Made by a program: the position numbers and the translations under genes. DNA of 39,401 bases from Gemmatimonadaceae bacterium (GTDB lineage Bacteria > Gemmatimonadota > Gemmatimonadetes > Gemmatimonadales > Gemmatimonadaceae), in contig JANJUF010000083.1 in the NCBI GenBank assembly GCA_024710705.1, forward strand, positions 1 to 39,401. The letters run 5' to 3'. Below, in pieces: positions 14,949-22,947 of the stretch. Under the pieces are notes generated by a model. It searched no databases, was not told the origin of the DNA, and saw only the letters and a program-made list of their open reading frames with translations. Each line of letters opens with the position of its first letter. Within the stretch, counting starts at the first letter, position 1.

Positions 14949-17909
14949 ATGAGCACTCCGGGTCGCCCGCGCCTCTACCTGATTGATGGCTACGCGCTGA
15001 TTTACCGCGCCTTCCACGCGCTGGGCGGCGGGACGCCGCTGCGCAACGCGCGCGGCGAGAACACCGGAATGGCGAAAGGCGTCAGCGACTTTCTCCGCCG
15101 CCTCATCGAGAAGCACAAGCCAGAGTATCTCGGCTGGGTGAACGACGCGGGATCCTCGGGCCGAGAGGAGCTGCTCGAGGCGTACAAGGCGAATCGCATC
15201 GCCTTGCCCGAGGAGGAACAACAGGACTTCGACACGGGCGTCGAGCGCGTCCACCAGTTGCTCGCGGGCTACCGGATCCCGACGCTCGAGCTGGACGGAT
15301 TCGAGGCGGATGACGTGATCGCGACCCTCGCACCCCAGGGCGTCGAGGCCGGGCTTGAGGTCTGCGTGGTCTCGGGCGACAAGGATCTCCTGCAACTCGT
15401 TCGCCCCGGCGTCTGGGTGCTGAATCCCTGGCACGGGCCACCGGGTCGGACCACCGAAAAGTGGTATGGCGTGGACAACGCGCACGAGCGCCTCGGCGTG
15501 CCTCCCGAGCGCGTGGTGGATTATCTGGCGCTGGTCGGGGACACGGCCGACAACATCCCCGGCGTGAAGGGCATCGGCGACAAAGGCGCCATCGCGCTCA
15601 TCGAGAAGTGGGGCACGGTCGAGGAGATGATTGCGCACGTGGACGAGATCGAACCCACGCGTACGCGGAACGCCCTGTTGCAGAACCTCGACAACGCGCG
15701 GCTCTCCAAGCAGCTCGTCATCCTCCAGGACAAGCTCGACGTGCGGCTCGACCTCGAGGGGCTGAAGCTCGACACGCCGGACTGGGGGGCGCTGCGCGAT
15801 CTCTTCGTGGAGCTCGAGTTCAACAGCGCCGCACGGACGGCGGCCGTCGAGGCGGAGGCCAGCCGCGGACCGACCACGTTCTCGGAGGACCGGGCGGACG
15901 AGGCGCACATGGTGAGCGCGCGGAACGCGCGCGCCGTCGTCCCGGGTACGCCCGACGCGGTCGCGACGGACTATCGCATCGCCGACACGGTCGCGCTGGT
16001 GCAGGAGATGATTGCCGAGGCGCGTGCCGCCGGGATGATCGCCGTGGACACCGAAACGGTGCTCGACGCGGACGCCCCGCCGATCATCACGCCGATGCGC
16101 GCCAACTTGGTGGCCATCTCCGTGGGCACGGCGCCCGGGAAGGCATGGTACCTCCCGTTCGCGCACCGCGTGCCGGGGCAGGCGCAGGGCGGGCTCGCCC
16201 TCGGCGACACCCACGTCGCACCGAAGAAGCCCAAGGCCAGCGCCGCCCCGGCATCCATCGCAGCGCGGCTGCTTGCCGAAGGTCCGCAGCCGGTGGTGAA
16301 CCTACCGCCGCTGCTGTCGCCCGAGATGGCGCCGTTGCGCGACTTGCTCGAAGACCCAGCCGTGCGGAAGACGGCCCACAACGCCAAGTACGATCTCCTT
16401 GTGTTACGGCGTGCCGGCGTCGCCCTGCGTGGACTCGATTTCGACTCCATGCTGGCGAGCTACGTGCTCGACCCTGGGCGCCGCTCGCATGCCATCGATT
16501 CACTGGCCGTGGAGTTCTTGGGCGTCGCGATGACGAGCTTCGACGAACTCTGCGGCAAGGGCCGGCAGCAGATTCCGTACGACGAGGTGCCCATCACCGC
16601 CGCGCGCGACTATTCCTGCGCCGACAGCGACATCGCCCTGCGGCTGCGCGCGCTGCTCGCGCCGAAGCTGTCCGAGCAGGCCGGAGGCGCCCTGTTGCAG
16701 GAAGTGGAGCTGCCGCTCATTGGCGTCCTCGCCGAAATGGAATGGACCGGCGTGACGATCGACATTCCGTGGTTCCGCTCGCTCAAGACGCGCTTCGAGG
16801 GCGCGCGCCAGGAAGTCGAGCGGCAGATCTACGTGGAAGCCGGCGAGGAATTCAACATCCAATCGGTGCCGCAGCTCCGCGTCATCCTCTTCGAGAAGAT
16901 GGGGCTGCCCATCAAGAAGAAGACGGCCACGGGCCCCAGCACCGACGCGAGCGTGTTGCAGGAGCTCGCCGACGAAGGGCACCTAATTCCGCAGCTCCTC
17001 ATGGAGCACCGCGAGCTGGCCAAGCTGGAGAACACCTATCTCGACACGCTCCCGACGCTGGTGAATCCGCACACCGGCCGACTGCACACATCGTTCAACC
17101 AGACCGTGGCGAGCACGGGTCGCCTGAGCTCCAGCGATCCCAACCTGCAGAACATCCCCATCCGCCGGGACTTGGGGAAGGACATCCGTCGCGGCTTCCT
17201 GCCACGGGCCGACTGGCAGCTGCTCGCAGCGGATTACTCGCAGATCGAACTGCGCCTGCTGGCGCACCTGTCGGGGGACGACGCCTTCGTGCAGGCCTTC
17301 CGTGCCGGCGGCGATATCCACCGCCAGACGGCGAGCGTCATCTTCGGCGTGCCCGCCGAGAACGTCACCGGCGAGATGCGCGCACGCGCCAAGACCATCA
17401 ACTTCGCGACCATTTATGGCCAGGGTGCGCACGCGCTCTCGCGCCAGCTGAAAATCGAGCACGCCGAGGCCAAGGCGTTCATCGAGACCTATTTCGAGCG
17501 ATTCGCCGGCGTGAGGAAGTGGCTGGATACGGCCGTGGCCGAGGCGCGGGAGCGCGGCTACGTCGAGACGCTCTTCAAGCGGCGACGCTACATCCCCGAG
17601 ATCAACGACCGCAACTTCAACACCCGTGCGTTCGGCGAGCGGCTGGCGCAGAACTCGCCGATTCAGGGGTCGGCGGCCGACCTGATCAAGATGGCGATGC
17701 TGCGCATCCAGTCCGCGCTCACGGAGGCGAGGCTCGCGTCGCGCATGCTGTTGCAGGTTCACGACGAACTCGTGTTCGAGTTCCCGGCGGAGGAGCACGA
17801 CGCGTTGCGCACGCTCGTCGAGCGCGAGATGACCACCGCCGTCACGCTCGAGGTGCCGTTGGTGGTGGATATCGGCGTCGGCGACAACTGGCTGGAGGCG
17901 AAGGCCTAA
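14949..17909 (+). CDS. polA: DNA polymerase I
   Basis: A 986-residue protein with all three activities. The N-terminal 5'-3' exonuclease domain (about 1-290) shows LYLIDGYALIYRAFHA and GDTADNIPGVKGIGDKGA. The 3'-5' proofreading domain keeps its motifs: Exo I DTE (Asp367, Glu369), Exo II HNAKYD (Asn478-Asp482) and Exo III YSCADSD (Tyr555, Asp559). The polymerase domain has motif A DYSQIELR (from Asp762), the O-helix with KTINFATIYG, and motif C HDE (938-940). A Lys/Pro/Ala-rich insertion separates Exo I from Exo II. It removes Okazaki primers and fills repair gaps. Confidence 0.97.
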   Translation: MSTPGRPRLYLIDGYALIYRAFHALGGGTPLRNARGENTGMAKGVSDFLRRLIEKHKPEYLGWVNDAGSSGREELLEAYKANRIALPEEEQQDFDTGVERVHQLLAGYRIPTLELDGFEADDVIATLAPQGVEAGLEVCVVSGDKDLLQLVRPGVWVLNPWHGPPGRTTEKWYGVDNAHERLGVPPERVVDYLALVGDTADNIPGVKGIGDKGAIALIEKWGTVEEMIAHVDEIEPTRTRNALLQNLDNARLSKQLVILQDKLDVRLDLEGLKLDTPDWGALRDLFVELEFNSAARTAAVEAEASRGPTTFSEDRADEAHMVSARNARAVVPGTPDAVATDYRIADTVALVQEMIAEARAAGMIAVDTETVLDADAPPIITPMRANLVAISVGTAPGKAWYLPFAHRVPGQAQGGLALGDTHVAPKKPKASAAPASIAARLLAEGPQPVVNLPPLLSPEMAPLRDLLEDPAVRKTAHNAKYDLLVLRRAGVALRGLDFDSMLASYVLDPGRRSHAIDSLAVEFLGVAMTSFDELCGKGRQQIPYDEVPITAARDYSCADSDIALRLRALLAPKLSEQAGGALLQEVELPLIGVLAEMEWTGVTIDIPWFRSLKTRFEGARQEVERQIYVEAGEEFNIQSVPQLRVILFEKMGLPIKKKTATGPSTDASVLQELADEGHLIPQLLMEHRELAKLENTYLDTLPTLVNPHTGRLHTSFNQTVASTGRLSSSDPNLQNIPIRRDLGKDIRRGFLPRADWQLLAADYSQIELRLLAHLSGDDAFVQAFRAGGDIHRQTASVIFGVPAENVTGEMRARAKTINFATIYGQGAHALSRQLKIEHAEAKAFIETYFERFAGVRKWLDTAVAEARERGYVETLFKRRRYIPEINDRNFNTRAFGERLAQNSPIQGSAADLIKMAMLRIQSALTEARLASRMLLQVHDELVFEFPAEEHDALRTLVEREMTTAVTLEVPLVVDIGVGDNWLEAKA

Positions 17910-18157
17910 TCCCCCTCGGCCATACTCTTGCAGAGTGCAAGCGGAGCAGACGGATGCGATGCCCCTCCCACAGCTGGTCCGATGCAGGGCGGACCCTAAC
18001 GCCTTGCGGGACAAGCGGTTATGCGCGACCATTGTTTACGGCCCCGCACTTGCCCTTCCGTATTGCGCAGTTGGAATGCAGCGTCCACTGTCACCTTGAG
18101 ACGTGATGCGCGTCACTCGAATGGTCGCGTAGTCCCCCTTCATCAATTAGGGCCCAG
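17910..18157 (+). other. Gap between polA and the pilin gene: small hairpins, no gene
   Basis: Shortly after the polA stop, CTTGCA-GAG-TGCAAG (17927-17941) forms a small stem, and GGTCCG (17976-17981) pairs with CGGACC (17990-17995). Neither has a T-run, so they are weak terminator candidates. Towards the pilin start there is a GTGA-N6-TCAC dyad, listed separately. No open frame with recognisable content was found. Confidence 0.4.
18103..18116. promoter_or_regulatory. CRP/FNR-like dyad upstream of the pilin gene
   Basis: GTGA-N6-TCAC has the half-sites and spacing of a CRP-family operator core. It is centred about 48 bases before the pilin ATG. The outer bases (C and T) do not extend the match to TGTGA/TCACA. 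No CRP-family gene is in the window. Confidence 0.3.
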
Positions 18158-18544
18158 ATGGTCCGTCACCTACGGCGCGGGTTCACACTGATTGAGCTGC
18201 TCATCGTCGTGGTGATCATCGGGATCCTCGCGGCGATTGCCATCCCCAAGTTCCAGAATACCAAGGGAAAGGCGAATGCAGCGGCGCTCAAGTCCGACCT
18301 GCGAAACCTCGCGAGCGCGCAGGAGGCGTACTTCTACGACAAGTCGTGGTACACGACCGATCCCACCCTGCTCAAGTTTGACCCGTCACCGGGGGTGATC
18401 GTTACCATCATCACGGCGACTCAGGGGGGATGGTCCGCGAAGGTCACGCATCCCCAGTCCTATCCCCTCACCTGCGCGTACCACACCGGGCCGGTGCCGG
18501 CCGTGTTCTCCGGCGGCATCGAAGGAATCGTGGACTGTCAGTGA
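18158..18544 (+). CDS. Type IV pilin-like protein (prepilin)
   Basis: A 128-residue protein. A 7-residue basic leader MVRHLRR precedes the prepilin peptidase site G/FTLIE, with the conserved Glu at mature position 5, then a long hydrophobic helix (LLIVVVIIGILAAIAIPKF). The globular part is short (about 90 residues) and has two cysteines near the C-terminus that could form the usual pilin disulfide. It fits a major or minor type IV pilin or a type II secretion pseudopilin; the lack of other pilus genes nearby leaves this open. No clear ribosome binding site is seen. Confidence 0.88.
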   Translation: MVRHLRRGFTLIELLIVVVIIGILAAIAIPKFQNTKGKANAAALKSDLRNLASAQEAYFYDKSWYTTDPTLLKFDPSPGVIVTIITATQGGWSAKVTHPQSYPLTCAYHTGPVPAVFSGGIEGIVDCQ

Positions 18545-18870
18545 GGGCGGGCGCGGTTCGCGTTCCGAACATTCCGCCGCCGAAGGATCCGGATGCGCTC
18601 GGCCTCGAGTGGCAGGAGTTCGCTGCCCGCCGCGACGGGATGATTCACGCCATGAATGGGGGCCTTTGGCTCCACCGCCACGTCTGGCTCGGACGCCCGA
18701 TGGCGCACTTGGTTTCGGTGGACCGCGAACGCCTACTGGCCTGGGGCGCGCGCGTCGGGATTCCCGCCGAACGCCTGCAGCATCACCCGCTCAAGGACCC
18801 GCGAGACGGGCTGCGGCGCGATGCCTGGCACTGGGACCTCGGCGGTCCCTATCTCCCGCCGCGCGGCTAG
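18541..18870 (+). CDS. Small hypothetical protein overlapping the pilin gene
   Basis: A 109-residue protein starting at a GTG that overlaps the pilin stop (GTGA). It is likely translationally coupled. It is rich in Trp, His and Arg and has no signal peptide or membrane segment. The segment WLGRPMAHLVSVDRERLLAW, followed by GARVGIPAERLQ, weakly recalls the DUF4031 family of small proteins; this is a tentative likeness only. It ends 6 bp before the convergent ABC permease gene. A role in pilus biology is not implied by its sequence. Confidence 0.6.
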   Translation: MRAGAVRVPNIPPPKDPDALGLEWQEFAARRDGMIHAMNGGLWLHRHVWLGRPMAHLVSVDRERLLAWGARVGIPAERLQHHPLKDPRDGLRRDAWHWDLGGPYLPPRG

Positions 18871-18876
18871 TCTGCC

Positions 18877-19782
18877 CTATCGTCCGAGGCGCGCGGGCGC
18901 AGCCGCGCGACCGCGGAGCGCCGCCAGCAGGACCAACGTGAGCACGTACGGCAGGGCGAGGAAGAGCTGGTAGGGAAGCGACGAGCCGAGCGACTGGAAC
19001 AGGTACTGCAGCGCGAACGCCCCTCCGAAAACCAGTGCCGCACCGGCGGTGCCGAGCGGCGTCCAGCGCCCAAGCACGACGATGGCGATGGCGATGAATC
19101 CTCGGCCCGCACTCATGCCCTCGTTGAAGGCCCCCACCTGCGCGAGCACGAGCGTGCCGCCGCAGAGTCCACCCATGAGGCCGCTGAACAGGATTGCGAC
19201 CGTGCGGATGCGACGTGGCGAGAGGCCAGCCGCCGCCGCCGCCTCGGGACTCTCGCCGACCGCTCGCAATGCCAGTCCGGCGTGGGTGCGGCCCATCCAC
19301 CACGCAAGCGCCGGGACCAGCAAGTAGAGCGCGTACGTCGCGAGCGGTTGCCTGAACAGAGCCGTGCCGAGGATGGGAACTGCGGAGAGACCCGGAATGG
19401 CAATCGGCCCCGTCGTCGGAATCACCTGTCCGGCGCCCACGACGGCTGGCGCGACATGGAAGACGGTTCCCGTGATTCCAAGCCCAAGCAGCGTGAGTGC
19501 CGTGCCCGTGATGATCTGATCGGTGCCGATGCGCACCACGAACAGCGCGAACACTGATGCGATCAACATTCCCGCCAGCGCGGCACCGGCAAACCCAAGC
19601 GCTGGCCCGCCAAGCAACGCTCCGGCTGCCCCGCCCAGACACCCGGCGATGATGGTCCCCTCAAGCCCGAGGTTGATCACGCCTGCCCGCTCGGCGACCA
19701 GCTCGCCGAGTGCGGCGAAGGCCAGCGGCGTTGCCGTGCGTACCGCCGCTTCGAGGAATGGGACGAGCAGGAGCTCGATCAC
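18877..19782 (-). CDS. ABC transporter permease, nucleoside type (second permease)
   Basis: A 301-residue membrane protein of the BPD_transp_2 family, with about eight to ten hydrophobic segments. The family motif occurs as ERAGVINLGLEG near residues 30-45. It pairs with the permease encoded just upstream, and together they form the membrane channel of a BMP-type importer (NupPQ-like). The long open frame upstream belongs to other genes; the GTG at 19782, overlapping the previous stop (GTGA), is the sensible start. Confidence 0.9.
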   Translation of the reverse strand: MIELLLVPFLEAAVRTATPLAFAALGELVAERAGVINLGLEGTIIAGCLGGAAGALLGGPALGFAGAALAGMLIASVFALFVVRIGTDQIITGTALTLLGLGITGTVFHVAPAVVGAGQVIPTTGPIAIPGLSAVPILGTALFRQPLATYALYLLVPALAWWMGRTHAGLALRAVGESPEAAAAAGLSPRRIRTVAILFSGLMGGLCGGTLVLAQVGAFNEGMSAGRGFIAIAIVVLGRWTPLGTAGAALVFGGAFALQYLFQSLGSSLPYQLFLALPYVLTLVLLAALRGRAAAPARLGR

Positions 19783-20720
19783 TCGGGCGCCCCGACGGGT
19801 CGGCGCGCGTTGCGCCACTGCGCGATCGCGAGGACGCTCAGAAGGATCGTCGCCGTGACGATCTGCACGGCGACGGCGGGCACGCCGGCTTCGCGTTGCA
19901 TGGAGGCACCCCCCGCCTCGAGCGCGCCGAAGAAAACGGCACTCACGACAACCCAACGCGGGTCGAGCCGTGCGAGCAGTGCCACCGCAATTGCAGTGTA
20001 CCCGTGTCCCGGTGAGATGCCTTCGTACAACGCCCAAGTCACGCCGCCGACTTCCGACGCGCCAGCGAGTCCTGCCAGCGCGCCGCTCGCGAGGAACACG
20101 CGTGCGGCGACGCGCTCCGGCTCCACGCCTCCGGCGCTCTGGGCCGCCCGCGCGCCGGCGCCGATTGCCCGGATGCGGAACCCGACGGCGGTGCGCGCCA
20201 ACACGAACCACAGCGCACCGGCGGCGAGCAGGCCGAGGACGATGCCGAGGTGCAGGCGTTGGCCGGTGATCAAGAACGGCCAGCGCGCCGCGGCCGCGAA
20301 TGTCTCGGACATCGGATAGACGCGCGTCGGTTCCTGGAGCGGTCCGCGCACCATCCAGCTCACCGCGGCCAAGGCCACGAAGTTGAGCATGATGGTGCTG
20401 ATGACCTCGAGCACGCCGAAGCGTCGGCGCAGCAAGGCGGCGATGCCTGCCCACACGGCGCCACCGGCCATGCCGGCAAGCATCATGAGTGGCACCATCA
20501 CCACCCGCGGCGCCGGCGGGAGTTGCAGCGCCACCGCCGCCGCCGCGATCGCGCCGAGGATCAGCTGGCCTTCCGCACCGATGTTGAGGATGCCGGCGCG
20601 GAACGCGAGCGCGACCGCGAGCCCCACCAACAGCAGCGGCGTGGCACGCACCAGCGTGGCGGACCAGAACGCGTACGTCGAGCCGAAGGCGCCATCCCAG
20701 AACGCGACGAGGATGTCCAT
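19779..20720 (-). CDS. ABC transporter permease, nucleoside type (first permease)
   Basis: A 313-residue membrane protein of the same BPD_transp_2 family, with the motif FRAGILNIGAEGQLI near the N-terminus, the usual form for the first permease of such systems. Substrates of the family include purine nucleosides and, in spirochaetes, riboflavin. The ATG at 20720 shares one base with the stop of the ATPase gene (TGATG). Confidence 0.9.
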   Translation of the reverse strand: MDILVAFWDGAFGSTYAFWSATLVRATPLLLVGLAVALAFRAGILNIGAEGQLILGAIAAAAVALQLPPAPRVVMVPLMMLAGMAGGAVWAGIAALLRRRFGVLEVISTIMLNFVALAAVSWMVRGPLQEPTRVYPMSETFAAAARWPFLITGQRLHLGIVLGLLAAGALWFVLARTAVGFRIRAIGAGARAAQSAGGVEPERVAARVFLASGALAGLAGASEVGGVTWALYEGISPGHGYTAIAVALLARLDPRWVVVSAVFFGALEAGGASMQREAGVPAVAVQIVTATILLSVLAIAQWRNARRPVGAPE

Positions 20721-22171
20721 CAGGCGCCGAGCCCGAGCAGCGCCCGGGCGTACGGGGATCGATCCGCCGGATCAAGGGGTGGCGCAACATCCGTGACCCG
20801 ACCGCCGAAGCACACCACCACGCGTTGCGTCATTGCGAGGATCTCGTCGAGATCCGCCGAGTAGACGACGGCGGCACCGCCCTGGGCGGCCACGTCGCGA
20901 ACGGCGTCGAGCACCCGCGCCGTGGCGCGGACATCGAGTCCGCGCGTGGGATTCTCGGCCACCAACGCTTGCGGTGCACGCTGACGCTCGCGACCGGCCA
21001 CGAAGCGCTGTTGGTTCCCGCCGGACAACGTGGCCATGATGGCGGCCGGGCCCGTCGTGCGCACGTCGTAGGACTCCAGGATGGCGGAGGTGGCAGCAGC
21101 GTGTCTCGCCCAAGGCACAAGCCTGTCCAAGCGGCTCGCCTCGGCAAGCGCGTGGTTCTCGGTAAGGGAAAAATCGGGAATCACGGCATCGTGCAGGCGA
21201 TCCTCGGGAATGAACCCCACGCGATCCGGCCGCACGACGAGGCCCGCGGTGGGGGAGAGGCGGCCGGCGAGAAGACGCAGGAGCTCTCGTTGGCCCGCGC
21301 CTTCGACGCCGAGGACGCCGAGAATCTCTCCGGCACGCACCGTGAGTGTCGTCGGGGAGAGGCGCAGGACGCCTTGCGCGTCGGCCCAGGATGCGCCGTC
21401 CAGTGTGAACACCGCCGCCCCGCTGCTGCGGCCGCGCGGCGCCTCCTCGGCCCGTGGTGCGCCCTCGCCGACGATTGCCGTGACCAGTGCCGACTCGGAG
21501 ATCTCGTCGGCGCGTCCTTCGAGCATCGTGCGGCCGCGTCGCAACACCGTCACCTCGTCGGCCACGGCCAAGGCTTCGCGCAACTTATGCGTGATGAGTA
21601 CGATGGTGCCGCCCGACGCGGTGAAGCGGCGCATCCACCCGTAGAGCTCGTCGCTTTCGAGTGGCGTGAGCACGGCGGTGGGCTCGTCCAAGATCAGGAG
21701 TCGCGCGTCCTGCATCAGCGCACGCAGGATCTCGGCGCGCTGTTGCGCACCCACCGGGAGATCGCGCACGCGCGCGTCGGCGTCAACGGCCAACCCCGTA
21801 CTCGCGCCGATGCGCCGGATGCGCTCCGCAGTGGCGGCCCGATCCAAGTGTCCGCGGCCCCCGAGGGCTGCGTTCTCGGCCACGGTGAAGGCCGGGATCA
21901 GCATGAAGTGCTGGTGCACCATTCCGACGCCCGCCGCGATCGCATCCCGCTCGTGGCCGAAGCGTACGGCCCGACCATCGCGCTCAAGCGTTCCGGAATC
22001 CGCGTGCAGCATGCCGAAGGCGATGCGCATGAGCGTCGTCTTGCCCGCTCCGTTCTCGCCTAGCAATGCGTGCACCGTCCCTGGGCGCACGAGGCAACGC
22101 GCGCCCTCGAGGGCAACGGTCGCGCCGAACCGCTTGTGGATGTCGCGCAGTGCGAGCGCGAGTTCGCTCAC
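20720..22171 (-). CDS. ABC transporter ATP-binding protein, nucleoside type (two ATPase domains)
   Basis: A 483-residue protein with two nucleotide-binding domains in tandem, as in NupO/RbsA-type importers. The first has Walker A GENGAGKTT, the family form of the signature (LPVGAQQR) and LLILDEPTAVLTP. The second has an altered Walker A (GVEGAGQRE, Lys replaced by Gln) and the signature LSGGNQQR, a pattern normal for this family. It powers uptake by the two permeases downstream. The GTG at 22171 overlaps the stop of the Nif3-like gene. Confidence 0.92.
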   Translation of the reverse strand: MSELALALRDIHKRFGATVALEGARCLVRPGTVHALLGENGAGKTTLMRIAFGMLHADSGTLERDGRAVRFGHERDAIAAGVGMVHQHFMLIPAFTVAENAALGGRGHLDRAATAERIRRIGASTGLAVDADARVRDLPVGAQQRAEILRALMQDARLLILDEPTAVLTPLESDELYGWMRRFTASGGTIVLITHKLREALAVADEVTVLRRGRTMLEGRADEISESALVTAIVGEGAPRAEEAPRGRSSGAAVFTLDGASWADAQGVLRLSPTTLTVRAGEILGVLGVEGAGQRELLRLLAGRLSPTAGLVVRPDRVGFIPEDRLHDAVIPDFSLTENHALAEASRLDRLVPWARHAAATSAILESYDVRTTGPAAIMATLSGGNQQRFVAGRERQRAPQALVAENPTRGLDVRATARVLDAVRDVAAQGGAAVVYSADLDEILAMTQRVVVCFGGRVTDVAPPLDPADRSPYARALLGLGA

Positions 22172-22947
22172 AGGCCCGTGGGTGCGTGCACGAAGGTCCA
22201 GGGCAACTCGAACCGCTCGTGGAGGTGCGTTGCCAGTGCGCGCACGCCGAGCGTCTCGGTGGCATAGTGCCCGGCGTAGATGATCACCACTCCGTACTCC
22301 TCGGCCTCGACTGCGCTCCAGTGTGGCCCCTCGCCGACGATGAGCGTGTCGACGCCGGTGGTGTAGGCCTCGCGCAGAGTCTCCACCTGGGCCCCCGCAC
22401 CGCTGCAGATCGCCCAGCGTCGCGTGCGATGGCCGGCCGGGATGGTCGAGGCCACCGTGTGGTGTCCCAGTGGACGGGTCCATTCGGCGATGCGCGCAAC
22501 CAGCGCGGACGTGTCGAGGTCGTCTTCGCCGCGCACGCCGCAGTGAATGGTTTCGTGGCGCGCGAACAGGCCGCTCGTGCGCAGGCCGAGTTCGGCGGCG
22601 AGCAGCGCCGAGTTGCCGAACGTGGGATGCGCATCGAGTGGCAGGTGGGCGCTATAGACCGCGATGTCGTGGCGGAACAGCGCGCGGAGTCGAGCCTCGT
22701 GGATGCCGGTGACCGGGCGGAGGCCGCTCCAGAAGAGTCCATGATGCACCACGAGGAGGTTGGCGCCGGCCTCCGCTGCCAGCCCGATCGTGCGCAGGGA
22801 TGCGTCCACCGCTGCCGCGACGCGGGTCACGGGGCCATGGTGTCCCACCTGCACACCATTGACGGCCGAGGGATAGTCCGGTGTGCTCGCGATGCCGAGC
22901 AGCCCGTCGAGATACGGCTGGAGCTGCGTGAGCGGTGTGCCGGTCAT
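22168..22947 (-). CDS. Nif3-like dinuclear metal centre protein
   Basis: A 259-residue protein of the Nif3/YqfO family (GTP cyclohydrolase I type 2 homologues). It starts with the family pattern of an N-terminal helix followed by NGVQVG, then VVHHGLFW (metal-binding His pair) and a C-terminal AGHYATE, which supplies further metal ligands. The family forms hexameric rings with two metals per subunit; the reaction is unsettled. Here it sits between the binding protein and the ATPase of a nucleoside importer and overlaps both genes by 4 bp. That may point to a nucleotide- or pterin-linked role, but this is inference. Confidence 0.88.
   Translation of the reverse strand: MTGTPLTQLQPYLDGLLGIASTPDYPSAVNGVQVGHHGPVTRVAAAVDASLRTIGLAAEAGANLLVVHHGLFWSGLRPVTGIHEARLRALFRHDIAVYSAHLPLDAHPTFGNSALLAAELGLRTSGLFARHETIHCGVRGEDDLDTSALVARIAEWTRPLGHHTVASTIPAGHRTRRWAICSGAGAQVETLREAYTTGVDTLIVGEGPHWSAVEAEEYGVVIIYAGHYATETLGVRALATHLHERFELPWTFVHAPTGL

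Noticed and set aside
15461-18106. An 881-codon plus-strand frame inside polA
   Set aside because: It is a frame-shifted reading of polA with Arg/Ala/Gly-rich composition.
18859-18896. CCGCGCG / CGCGCGG dyad between the small pilin-linked gene and the permease gene
   Set aside because: The loop is 24 bases, the repeat is simple CG, and there is no T-run, so it is not convincing as a terminator.
18877-20790. One 637-codon protein covering both permeases
   Set aside because: The second permease starts at 19782; the upstream part of this frame is an out-of-frame reading of the first permease.
20720-22483. Longer reading frame for the ABC ATPase, starting at 22483
   Set aside because: The extra N-terminal residues are the antisense-frame shadow of the Nif3-like gene and lack ABC homology. 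The GTG at 22171 gives the normal N-terminus and an overlap with the preceding stop.
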